Assembly: GCA_021234155.1 (NCBI GenBank) | Contig: JAJEKV010000094.1 | Location: forward strand, 3,640,535-3,704,534 | Origin: Isoetes taiwanensis | Lineage: Eukaryota > Streptophyta > Lycopodiopsida > Isoetales > Isoetaceae | DNA: 64,000 nt | Reading direction: 5' to 3' | Part shown: piece by piece, positions 10,450 to 20,782 of the stretch | How positions within the stretch are numbered: the stretch's first letter is position 1 | Layout: each line of letters starts with the position of its first letter | Made by a program: the position numbers and the translations under genes | Notes under the pieces: generated by a model | Seen by the model: only the letters and a program-made list of their open reading frames with translations | Told to the model about the DNA's origin: nothing | The model's database searches: none

Positions 10450-11025
10450 CAACACAAACCATTAACATCCAACATACAAAAATTAAATCCCCCAACACAT
10501 AACAATCATTGACATTAACAACCAACACATAACTACCATTGACATTAATTAACACAACCATTGGGTCCAACACATTTAAATTAAAATCCCCTTAAACCCC
10601 CTTTGGTTTGGGTGCATATTCACACGGGGTGACTCCGGCAACGAGAGTGTTGGATAGGCATATTCACCCCTTATTCCTTAATCTACACCGTACGTAAAGT
10701 TCCTCGTTTGTGGGGTATGCAAGTACAAAATTTGCTATAATGTATAACAAGATTTGCAAAATACTATAAGATTTGAAGCGGAATACTATATGGTGTTGAT
10801 TTCGTACGTGCAAAATACAATTATGAGGGCTTTTCGCCCGCCGTCACCCCGTGTGAATATGCACCCAAACCAAAGGGGGTTTAAGGGGATTTTAATTTAA
10901 ATGTGTTGGACCCAATGGTTGTGTTAATTAATGTCAATGGTATATATGTGTTGGGTGTTAATGTCAATGGTTGTTATGTGTTGGGGATTTAATTTTTGTA
11001 TGTTGGATGTTAATGGTTTGTGTTG
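10450..11025. mobile_element. Foldback element, copy B
   Basis: Second copy of the 576-bp palindrome. The arms begin CAACACAAACCATTAACATCC and end with its exact complement GGATGTTAATGGTTTGTGTTG, so this copy shows the outer ends better than copy A. The inner arms again hold GGTTTGGGTGCATATTCAC and its complement. The junction with the preceding tail is at TGCTACATA. Confidence 0.8.
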
Positions 11026-11841
11026 CAAAAAAAATTTTGGCCCCTTGGGGCCTTAGGAACGTCACCCCCCCCCCCCCCGGTGTGACAAAAATTTAGACTA
11101 GAATTCATTTGAGGCTTTCATCACTGTAGCTTTTGAATTTCATCACAATAAAACAAATAGAACATAAGTAAAAGTTACCATAAAGATAGAGCAGATTGAT
11201 CCCATTATTAGAAAGTCATAAAGTTTGCAACACCCATACACAAACATTTTTCAACCGGGATTTAACAAAGACCTTTGGCCTCCATGGATTCTTGTGGTGA
11301 GAAACCAAAGTGGGAAACTTTTTCGCTTGTTAGCACAAAGGATCTAGAAGCCTCAAAATCTAAAAATGCATGGTAATTTTTTGCAAGCTTCATTCAGAAT
11401 GAGCCATAAAACAATATCCAATAGCGCAATCCTGTATTAATCAGCTGGTAGGATGTGAAAGCCTACACGGCCAATCTTAAACAGAGCTCTGGATCAAAAG
11501 TTATGATAAGAAATGTGTTGTCGGTGGGGAAACTGCACTACATGCGCCCTTCAAGCCCTTCATGTGCACATTATGCACCACACACACAAAAAGAGGGCTT
11601 TTTTTGTGAGCCATTGGTTGTTGACCATTATGCACCACACGCACAAAAAAAGGGCTTTCGTTGTGAGCCATTGGTTGTTGACCATTGGAAAAAAAAAAGG
11701 GCTAAAATCAATGGCTCAGAAATGGTGCACTCTAGATGTACGCATTAGTATATCCATTTGAATACATCACGAAATCATAGGAAAACCTTAGTGAAAAGCG
11801 TACAAAAACATAAAGAAAACCCCCTGTTATTATGCTACATA
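11026..11841 (+). repeat. Tail of the tandem unit, copy 2
   Basis: Homologous to 9425-10449 but shorter, because the minisatellite has two units here instead of four and some internal stretches are missing. A run of 16 C lies near 11067. Ends at TGCTACATA, after which the sequence (TTGGAGAGG) is unrelated to the foldback element. Confidence 0.7.
11569..11682 (+). repeat. Minisatellite, two ~56-bp units
   Basis: Two units of the array described at 10071-10292, followed by the same CATTGG partial unit and A-run. Confidence 0.9.
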
Positions 11842-14800
11842 TTGGAGAGGCATTGGTTTTTCTCCTTCAAATGTGTATGGGCCATTATATTGAGATTATC
11901 TTCTATCTTCTCTTGTTTATTGTGCTTCATGGCTCACTAAAACCTTCATGTTATACAGAAATACATCCTCTATATTGAATATCATGATTCATTTTGGATT
12001 TTGCTTGGTCAAACTAAGGAACAAAAATATGAATTTTGCTTTCGCATGTTGTATCTCTTCATTATATATGAGACATTTAGGCAGGCATGGTCATTGTGAA
12101 TAAGGAATCAAAGTTTGATAACTTGCATTTGCACCAACATTTTTATCTACGTGATGTTTTGAATGATGAATGAAGAAGAAGAGCATATTTTACATTCACC
12201 TGAGACCAACTGATATGTTAGATGCACATACGACCACACCAACATTGCTCACTAGGTCCTTCCCCTGATCACTTTCTACTGGTATGCAAGCCTGGGAGTA
12301 GAAAACTAGCGTGTTACCATTAGACAAAATGTCGAGAACATGTGGCATTTCTTTTTTATGGTTTATAATAGAGAATAGAGACTTAGATGGGAGATGAAGC
12401 TATGGACTTAAAATTTAATATGGAAATCTAGGTACATATTTCTTTTTTGCCCAATAGATGTACCTATGTTTGAATCCTAGGGCCCACTTGATCTTAGGCA
12501 TAACGTAACTAACACTGTTGCAAATTAAACGGGAGTGTTGCAGCACTCCCGTTTCGTAGATTCCCTTTTTAAAAACACCACATTTCTAAAATTAGCCTTT
12601 TTTGAAACTTGTTGAGAATTCGTAGAAGTTCCATGTTTTTTTCCTATCATTTAGGGCCGTCATTAGGCGACAACTTTGTATTTATGGAAATAAAATTTTC
12701 TAAAAGGCTCCACTAAAATGCTTCTCACAAGCTCTCACGGCGACCAGGTTTCCATTTTGTTTCTAAGCTTGGAAAATGGAAAGCCTACAAAATGCCCCGC
12801 CTAACATATAAGCTAAATCGGTTTTTTCCCCTCCTTTTCCTTTACCACAAAATGTCGACCATGAAAAAAGGTTAAAAAGGCTAATAAAAGTTAAAGGTTT
12901 GTATTAGCAATCTATGTGCATTTGTGAAATCAATATTAGGGTTGGATTGTAGGGGTTTAAAGGGTAATCGAGATTAGTGTTCGATTGTTAAGGGCAAGCA
13001 TGGAAGACAACGGATCTCAACATTTTATACTTCTGTAAAGTCAAGGTGCTATAGATTTAGCCCGTGCATCCAAAGATGTCGCCACATGGTACCATTCTTT
13101 TCTTGAATGTAATACAATTTTCGGCGACACTTACAGCGACATTTTGAAATTTCACCGCAATTCTACCTCTAGCCATTAGATGCTTGCCATGCGGTCTTTG
13201 AATCTCACGACACCGTAACTTCACGTTCGCGAGGGAACATCCCTCTACCTTGAATTTATTGAGTCAAAGCAGGGCCTCCACGGCTCTTTGCGAGGTATTT
13301 CAACCTTTCTCGCCAGACTTCAAGGCAGAGGGGCATTTTTATATATAGCAAAAAAATTGTGAATCTACTTGAAGACTATGATATGCTCAAAGGATCGGCC
13401 AAAGTGGACAAGCAACAGTTCCAGAGATTTTATTTTTGTAAAATACTAGGAACTCAAAGATAATTGGCACTGGAGGTTTTGAGCAAGGAGGTTGATCTTT
13501 GGGGTTGGGAATTATTCTTTACGAAGAACTTACACTTTTTTAGAACTCAAAAGCTCAGGTGTTAAATGCAAACTGATTAATAAGGAGGATTTGGCCATTT
13601 CACATTTATTTTCCTGTTGATACATCATCCGAAGCAAAAGATCTTGTTCTGGCCTTGTTGCAACCCAATCCAAAAACAAGAATATCTTTCATGATTGTAT
13701 TTCATCCCATCCCTAGGTTTTTGAAGCATAGTTTATGTCAATCGGTCGGTTGCAAACCAAAATGCAAAAGAAACCCATTTGTAGCACAAGCCCAGGCCAA
13801 GCATCAACGAATTTGATTGCAACTTAAAAATCAGGAAGCAACTGTGCCCCATGTGCTCGTTAAATTTCAATGGTTAAATGTCAAATGGCAAGCTACTACT
13901 CACGAATTTCCTCTGCTTGGAAAGGTTTACTGATACAATTCCCTTTATCAAGATCTCCTCCTTCAAGATATGGGAGTAATTTATTGGAACAAGCTTAAAG
14001 AAAAAAAGCCTCTATTCAGAGTTTGTTCAGGTTTTCATTTGTACATGTGTACTTGGACAATTTTTTCTAAACTACATTCATTATGAGCTAGTTATAGCTC
14101 ACTTGTTGTACATACAAAAGATGTGAATAAAAATCATCATGGGATTACGTCTCTTTTCCCAATAATAATTTGCAAGATCCCTCCACATTAGAATTATAGG
14201 ATTGTAGAATTATGTCACTATCTAGGAGCTAGTTGACATACTTGGCCAACTGAATTAATTTGTGCAACTAGAGGGAGAAAACATAAATTTTTGTTTCATG
14301 TAATGTATTTGTTAGAATGGATAAGATGTGGCAATATGAAAGTTTCGTGTATAAAAGGTGTCCTCCATCCATATATTCAATACATCTTAAAATTTTCTGG
14401 AGTCAACTATATTATTTCATAATATGTTAGGTTTTATTTTGTAGAACCATACTTATGTAAATCGTTTGTGATGCTCACATTGTAGATAACGTATTTGAAT
14501 GATCAATCTTTTGTTGAATGTGTATTTTGTTCTATCTCTTCATTTGCATTAGAATTTATGCATGATTTTCTTTTGAAAGAAAATAATAAAATGTACAAAT
14601 GTTGGTTGTCTTCTTTGGTGTTCGTGTAACTTTTATTTCTTTATAAATACAAGACAAAGCTATAAGGAAGAATACGACTTACATTCGAATTTGTAGTAGC
14701 AATGATGACTAAAATGATAAACGAATAATGAAAAGAACTTATATTTTTTTATCCCCTTCACCCCTCTTAATCCAGGATGCTGGGTGGAAGACTGCGAGGT

Positions 14801-14939
14801 AAGATCTGCGGGGTGAAATGGGTAGCCGAAAATCAAAGGAAGCCAGAGCCGAGCTTGGAAAAAAAATGGGGGAAATTTTGGATACACACGCCAGGAGGGA
14901 GCGAAGGAATTTCGGGACCTTGCGAAACGTAATAGGGAA
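11842..14939. other. Three kilobases without a recognisable gene
   Basis: AT-rich sequence with no frame above background and no domain. A perfect 11-bp inverted repeat (AAACGGGAGTG, 6-nt loop, complement) lies at 12527-12554. An open frame at 14818-15063 runs into the inverted-repeat element below and has arginine-rich, low-complexity content; I do not call it a gene. Confidence 0.5.
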
Positions 14940-15073
14940 AGTTCACCTCGAAAAGATTCCTCGAGGGAATTTCCTCGGTGAACCCGCCGGACGAGGCCGC
15001 CCGGGTACGCTTGCCCGCCGAGCCCGGCTTATGCTGCGAGAATATTCCCCCAGGGATCTTTAAGAGGTGAACT
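14940..15073. mobile_element. Small inverted-repeat element (MITE-like)
   Basis: Starts AGTTCACCTCGAAAAGATTC and ends with the near-complement GGATCTTTAAGAGGTGAACT, about 30 bp of imperfect terminal inverted repeat in a 134-bp, GC-rich element. It lies just upstream of the receptor-kinase remnant. No target duplication was found, so the family is unknown. Confidence 0.6.
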
Positions 15074-15350
15074 CTCGTACCTATGATTTCCGATTTTTTT
15101 TCTTGTATTTTTATTTTGGGGTAATTTCTGGGTTTCCCTATTCTAAGTGGCGCCGCCCTAATGGAAGTTGCTTGAAGCTATGCAGCCTGCCGAAGCATAG
15201 GGATTTATCTATCCCTGATTATGGCTATGGTGTTGCCCACATCCTATCTGCCGGAATCCTTCTGGCTCGTCATAAGCTTCAAAATGAGCTCCAGATAGCC
15301 ATTTCTGGCGCAGAGGCGAAAATCTTGTGTACAGAGACGAAATCTCGAGA
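15074..15350 (+). other. Coding-like spacer before the kinase remnant
   Basis: A plus-strand frame (from 15067) is open across this stretch but shows no kinase motif. It may be a decayed upstream part of the receptor-like kinase or unrelated sequence. Confidence 0.25.
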
Positions 15351-15770
15351 AAATGCGATGTGTACAGCTATGGCATGATGCTAATGGAGTTGGTGAGCAG
15401 AATAAGGGCCAGGGAGGAGATCATATTGACGAAGCAGAGCTTGCTTGCCTGGATTAGAAGAAAATCATGGATGATAGATTGAGAGAAATCAGAAATCATT
15501 GACGAGATTGGGCAAATATCAGAAATCATGGACGATAGATTGAGAGAAGAAGAGGTGCAATGGGAAGGCGATATCAGGGCTCTCATCAACATTGCACTGC
15601 ACTGCACCCAAGAAGATCGCCAGAGGCAAAAATCTTCTTTGCTTCTATTTCTAAAGATGGTCGTTGCTGCAGACAAACCTTCTGAAGGCCAAGAACTCCA
15701 CCAGAATTCGCAAACCTGCCAACGATCGTCGCTCTATAAACATTCGCCGGTTTCAGAACAATTTTGCTGA
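15351..15770 (+). pseudogene. Receptor-like protein kinase, C-terminal fragment
   Basis: The frame from 15351 reads KCDVYSYGMMLMELVSR, kinase subdomain IX (DVYS[FY]G, with E of the conserved ME), where RLKs anchor the catalytic loop. Further on is IRALINIALHCTQEDRQ, the subdomain XI region (ALxCTQxDPxxRP), with RQ replacing the invariant Arg context. An in-frame TGA lies near 15479. A stretch with core GATAGATTGAGAGAA is repeated about 60 bp apart (15474 and 15536), inserting residues in the middle of the C-lobe. Subdomains I-VIII are absent. A dead remnant of a plasma-membrane receptor kinase; subfamily not assignable. Confidence 0.72.
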
Positions 15771-15826
15771 CATGGAGAATATGCCACATGTCCGTAAATC
15801 ATAGGGTACACGTGGCTTACGTTTTG

Positions 15827-15931
15827 TAACGTGCCACCAATCTGTGGTTTCTAAAGCTGGAAACCACCTCATGCGCTCGTAGGCGCCGCCAGTCAGTTTC
15901 CAGCTGGAAACCACGTCATGGTGGCACGTTA
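15827..15931. mobile_element. MITE of 105 bp with perfect 13-bp inverted ends
   Basis: Ends are TAACGTGCCACCA and TGGTGGCACGTTA. If the outer TA is a target duplication, the terminal repeat is ACGTGCCACCA, as in Tc1/mariner (Stowaway-like) MITEs. Two further internal pairs (GTGGTTTC and GGAAACCAC) would fold inside it. It lies directly upstream of the triplicated promoter. Confidence 0.65.
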
Positions 15932-15966
15932 TCATAACCAATAATGAAAGAGCAGATTGTCAATCT

Positions 15967-16219
15967 AGACTGAGGTCTTTGCTTCGTGGAATACACGCCG
16001 GTGTTTGGAAAGGTTTCTTCCACGAGTGTGTGTATAAAAATGTGGGGCCATAGACCGATCTTTACATGGTTGCTTCATGGAATACATGGTGTTTAGAAAG
16101 GTTTCTTCCACGAGTCTGTGTATAAAATATGGCCCCATAGACTGAAGCCTTTACATCGTTGCTTCGTGGAATATATGGTGTTTAAAAAGGTTTCTTTACG
16201 AGTCTGTGTATAAAAATGG
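15967..16219 (+). promoter_or_regulatory. Three tandem ~85-bp promoter units, each with a TATA box
   Basis: Units at 15967-16051, 16052-16138 and 16139-16219. Each holds GCTTC[GA]TGGAATA, then AAGGTTTCTT[CT] and ACGAGT, then a TATA box: TATAAAAA at 16033, TATAAAAT at 16121, TATAAAAA at 16209. In units 1 and 2 TTCCACGA forms an inverted pair with TCGTGGAA (exact in unit 1), so each could fold. The third TATA box is 71 bp before the ATG at 16280, a normal plant spacing. Tandem duplication of a whole core promoter suggests regulation by motif copy number or alternative start sites. Confidence 0.8.
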
Positions 16220-16279
16220 TTCTAGAGCAGAGCCCAAGTGCCTTAGTCAAAGCCCAAGTGCCATAATACTTAGATCATC

Positions 16280-16681
16280 ATGGCTGCACCAGTTTTCCGC
16301 AAGATTGTCGCCTTTGTAGTGCTTGTGTTAGCATTTGACAGTTTAAGCCCTTGTAATGCTGCTAAAAGAAGGATTGCTTCTAGATTTCTGCTCGGAAAAT
16401 GCAATTGCACAGATGATTCAGACTGTAGAGAGGACATTCATATGAGCAGAATGACTTGCCCATATGTGCCAATTGTGTATGCAGCTATCCTTCTTCTAGC
16501 ACAACTCTCAGGAGTTCTCGCCGCTCATGCATTGCAGATTCAGAATGCATCACAAAGGGAACTTCGTCAAGCAAATGTGAGAGTGGATGCTGCAGCTAGG
16601 CAAGGAGGAAAAATACTTCTCTATATGTATGTAGTTATATGTTTCATACCTTTTTTTTATCCTGCTATGAATAATAAATAG
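16280..16681 (+). CDS. Small secreted or membrane protein of unknown family, 133 aa
   Basis: I do not recognise the family. The ATG (ATCATCATGGCTGC) is in good plant context, 71 bp after a TATA box. Residues 1-27 look like a signal peptide with hydrophobic core IVAFVVLVLAF and a cut after CNA. Then comes a basic stretch and a cysteine cluster CNC-x5-C-x10-C (residues 41-60), followed by a hydrophobic segment at about 63-84 (VPIVYAAILLLAQLSGVLA). A polar part with NASQRELRQANVRVDAAARQ resembles an amphipathic helix. The last 20 residues (from YMYVV) may be intron read-through, since GTATGT occurs at 16630; splicing there would change the C-terminus. AATAAA lies at the stop codon and AATAAAAG 30 bp later. 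Two copies of AGCCCAAGTGCC occur in the 5' UTR. It is the only gene in the window with promoter, start, frame and polyadenylation signal all in order. Confidence 0.6.
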   Translation: MAAPVFRKIVAFVVLVLAFDSLSPCNAAKRRIASRFLLGKCNCTDDSDCREDIHMSRMTCPYVPIVYAAILLLAQLSGVLAAHALQIQNASQRELRQANVRVDAAARQGGKILLYMYVVICFIPFFYPAMNNK

Positions 16682-16929
16682 GCTGCATATTTTGCAGTAA
16701 AAAATAAAAGGGTGGTAATATTATCTTGTCATGTTGGTTATATTATATTGATAGTTGTGTTGTTTCATACTCTTAAGTTACTACTACAAGAACTTTATCG
16801 CAGCGCCCAAGACCACCGCGAACATTTCTCTTTACCGGCTCAAGTGTAAGTTGAACCCATGACTATGCCCGTGTTCTTGTGTTCTAACCTGAACCAAAGT
16901 TGATAATAATAGAAAAATGATTAATTGTA

Positions 16930-17959
16930 GGGAAAATTATAAAAATGCCCCTATATTTTATAGGAATTATGAAAATGCCCTTGTATTTTTGAAAATTATC
17001 TAAATGCCCTGTCGTTTCTTCTACGAGCAAGAATGGGTATATGCAGGCAATAAATGAAGCTCAAATCAAGCTTTGAGCTTCCTTTTTCTATTCTATCTGC
17101 GCCATAGCTATGTTGCATCTGAAATTCCGCTTGTGCATTGCCATCACATTTTTCCAGAAGTAAAAAAATGTCTGAAATCTTCGGATTTGCCCAGGCTCGG
17201 ATGCTCTGAGAATTTGGGCAAAAATTGGGCGAGAAGCTGGTTGAGACCCAGAAATTTTGTGGATTTGGTTGGTTTGATTCAGAGCTTTAGGGTTGGTGGT
17301 AGAATCAGGGCCAAATATGTGTGTCCTTACTGGGAATTCTGTTAATAGTTGCTAAAATAGCCATAGCCAAATTGGAAATTTTCCAGTTTGATGAGCTAAG
17401 GCATAGCCAAAGTGGGAATTTTCCAGTTTGATGAGATCGGAGGAAGAACAGGAACCTCCGCCTTCTTTGTTTCTGGAAATCCAGATGTTCAATTGATACT
17501 TTATTTTGGAAAACTCAAATGATTTATTTTGGAAAACACAAACGATTTACTTTCGGAATTCAGGTGTTGCATCATCGTTCTGTTTCAACAGCGGTGAACC
17601 TTATTCGAATTGAGGGCCATTCCCATGAGTTCCATGAGTTCAAGCCAAAGACGCTCTCCTGGGGCTCTGTGTAATTTAAAGACTATATACAGAAACAATT
17701 TGAGCTCCATCTAAATCTCTGCTAAATAGAAGCAACGACCCTAAATTGATCACTCTATTCTAGAATAGGCCTCCGCCTGAATTGTCTTTGATGCAAAGTG
17801 ATCTTCTTTCAGAACTGTCTTCATAGATGGGCTCTTCTCCTGCGAGACTGTAGGTATAAGAATAAGTAGGAGCATTTTAATAAATTAAGAAAATATAGGA
17901 GCATTTTCAAAAATATTTAAAAATACAAGGGTATTTTTATTGATTTTTATAATTTTCCC
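16930..17959. mobile_element. MULE-type non-autonomous element with 9-bp target duplication
   Basis: Ends are GGGAAAATTATAAAAATG and its complement ATTTTTATAATTTTCCC; similarity of the arms runs for about 80 bp with gaps. It is flanked by TTAATTGTA (16921-16929) and TTAATTCTA (17960-17968), a 9-bp duplication with one change, typical of MULEs. The interior of about 850 bp has a 90-aa plus-strand frame (17073-17345) without a known domain and a local duplication around GGAATTTTCCAGTTTGATGA (17367 and 17411). A Pack-MULE-like capture is possible. The related sequence at 18784-18840 keeps the uninterrupted site. Confidence 0.72.
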
Positions 17960-17971
17960 TTAATTCTATTA

Positions 17972-18363
17972 GGCTGAGATTCCACTGGCGGACATTAATG
18001 CCTGGCATTTAACAGCAAGCCAACCAAATGGACAGATTGCAAACTTCCAGAGTTGCACTGTGATTCCACTAGCACAGGCAATTTAGGTTTGGGAAGATGA
18101 TGTGGAGCATCCGGGCGAGGCTAGGGAAGAGATAATTGCCGGATTAACTGTTAGGGAATTGTCCCCGACAATTTGGTAGGAAGGAACTGCTGGCATCAAG
18201 ATCTTTACACGCGCTCCTCATCTCCGACGGATTTGCTCGACAATTTAGTTTCAGCCCAAGGGAATTGTTGCAGTGGAATCAACGCAGCGGCAGCTTAGGT
18301 TTTCTAATAGAGGCAGTTTTGGTGAAACAGAGAACTGCCCCTTCCCGCCGTGGAATCTCACCC
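17972..18363. mobile_element. PIF/Harbinger-type MITE, first copy (TTA target duplication)
   Basis: Ends are GGCTGAGATTCCAC and GTGGAATCTCACCC, flanked by TTA on both sides (17969-17971 and 18364-18366). The 392-bp interior has no coding frame. It lies three bases right of the MULE-type element's target duplication, so insertions are clustered. Confidence 0.75.
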
Positions 18364-18411
18364 TTAGAATACAGTTCCCTTTTTGTTTATGATCGTGTTC
18401 TCGTATTCTAA

Positions 18412-18780
18412 GGGTGAGATTCCATTAGAGTGGACGTCTTTTATTGACGTGGCACTAAAAATCTCCATATTAAAATGGAGTGTTTGAGCATGAGATTCCA
18501 CGCTTATGCATGTCCTTTTGAAAAAAAGGAGATCAAGAACAGGATGTTAACCTTTCCTCTCACGTGGCGATAAAAGATAGGTGGTTATATTTTTATTTTC
18601 TAAAGGACAGGGATTATTGGCTGATAGTTAAAAAATAGTTAAAATAATAACACCTTGGCATATGCACATAAAGACCAGGCAAAGGGGAATATGTCAAGCC
18701 TCTTAATTTTCAGACGTGACGAAACTTTATTTGCTTGTAATTAAAAGTTAAGTTCTAAATGCCGTAGTTGAATCTCACCC
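18412..18780. mobile_element. PIF/Harbinger-type MITE, second copy (TAA target duplication)
   Basis: Ends are GGGTGAGATTCCAT and GAATCTCACCC, flanked by TAA (18409-18411 and 18781-18783). Same end family as the first copy; only ends are similar. The uninterrupted site is at about 16880-16910 (GTGTTCTAACCTGAACC). Confidence 0.75.
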
Positions 18781-18783
18781 TAA

Positions 18784-20782
18784 CCTTGAACCAAAGTTGA
18801 TATAATGGACAAACGATTATTAATTCTATTAGAATATAGTTCCCCAACTCCCTCCTTTTTTTTTGTGCTGGCAAATTTCAATAAATTCATCCATCTCCTA
18901 TCTGTCTTATTAACAGTATAATTCTTTTGTGACAAATCTCACAAGGCCACTATAAATATTTCTTTGATTTCAAACTTATGGGGTTGGACCCAAATTTTTG
19001 AGATTTCAAACAGTTGGACCCGAATTTCTGCTAGTAATGGATTTGTATTAATTTGAATGGCGAGAAAGATGTTCTTGAACATTTGGAATTTGAACCTACG
19101 TTATGCACAAAGTTTAAGCAAACTAAAATGGAATTACAATGGGTGAGAGTTCATCAAGATTTAAGTTCCTATTGGGGTTGAATTGCTATCGCCACACATT
19201 TGAGTTACTATTTCCCCCACATTTGCAAATGTGATCATTTCCTGCTATTTCCTCCACATTTGCAAATGTGATCTATCCCTTATTATGAATGCTTTTTATG
19301 GGATATGTTTGATGGAAGCCATGTTTCTAATCCGCGAGTACAAATCCATGGGTTGCAAGTGAAGCATGACTCGGTGCATGAAGAGAACAGAATAAAAAAA
19401 TGAAGATTGGCTTTACTTGGTCTCAAAAACACTGGACCTCGAACTACAATTTGTTCATGGGTTGCTGGCAAAGTATGAAGTTATGCATGAATAGAGCAAA
19501 TATGAAGCAGAAATTAGTCCTGGCTCAAAAAAGATCGGCCATGCTTCAAAAAAAAAAAGGCAGTTTTTTCATATCTTAATTTTGATAAAACAGAATCTGG
19601 AAGTGCAATTTCTCTCTATGGGTTACTGACAAAGCATGAATCAAACTCTAGTACAACATGGCAACTGGGGAGCCCATTCAGCCTCCGGAATGGAAAGCGG
19701 GTGCTTGATTCCGCCACGGCGGGTCAAGAACAAAATTTTGCATCCTCCCGGTTCCATGTTGTGGGGGCAACAGTCGCTGATTCGGGGACCGCTCCGCCAC
19801 GGTCATGGGACCCCTCGAATCGCCCCCCGCTTCATCCCCCATACGGGTAACAAAAGCACTTAAGACTGGCAACTCCGACCGCTCCTTTTGGAATATACGT
19901 GGATGTTCGGAATGTATGTACACTGAGATCGAGTGAAGAAGGTTCGGTTCATCTGGTAAAGACGTTGCAAATTGAAAGAGCTGGTATAGATTGGCAGGAT
20001 GGCTTATCTATGAAAGAGAAGGAGGTTATTGTGAATCAATTCGGCAAGCCTTATCATGCAGATACAGAAATCAGGAGAAGCACACAACGGAGGATTTGGA
20101 AAACCGTGTTTTTCAGCCAGTTGAATCTCAGGCAAATTGAAGTATGCCCGTGACTTCTCAAGGTAGCAATGTACTGATTAATTACAGCAGGGAAGAGCTT
20201 CAGGTGTTTTCAACTGTGGACAAACAGGGACGATTAATTGCACAAGGTGTACGATCTCTAGAGACAATGGCAGCTTGACATCTTTGATGCCATGGAAATT
20301 AGAAACCCAAAACAAAAGCTACCGAATAAGCTAAAGGTGAATCAAAAGCTACTGCAAAATGAAAGTTGAAAAAGAATAGATTAGAAAGCTTTAGGGCAGC
20401 GGTGGCAGGAAGAAACAATCCAATCCAATCTTTTGAAAAATACCCTTGTGTAGCAGAATACCTAAGCATAAGTTACAAATATGCTATGAATATTAAGAAT
20501 AAATATGTTCATAGAAATATCAACAAATGACACTTACAAAACCATAGCATCCTCAATAGAAGATGAAAGGGCACCAAACACTACCCACTATCCAATTTAA
20601 AGGAAGCACACTGCCAACCACAACATACAATGGTGTTGAACAGAGTAAATCAAACCAACACTAAGCCGAGGAAGAGATGCATCCATATATTCCCTTTATA
20701 CCAACAATTCCACAAAGACCCAATGGCATTCTCACATTCTTACAAATCCTGAAAAAGATGGGATCTACAATTAGGCAAATAC
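18784..20782. other. Interior of the CACTA-like element without recognised gene
   Basis: 18784-18840 repeats the flanks of the insertions above. 19056-19130 is part of the inverted arm. TTTCC[TC]CCACATTTGCAAATG occurs twice near 19208-19270. 19640-19900 is clearly more GC-rich than its surroundings, with open frames on both strands but no domain. A frame at 19899-20153 has protein-like composition (LSMKEKEVIVNQFGK) but no family I know. Confidence 0.4.

Noticed and set aside
14818..15063. 81-aa frame MGSRKSKEARAELGKK...
   Set aside because: Its second half is the inverted-repeat element at 14940-15073 and its composition is low-complexity; no start signal.
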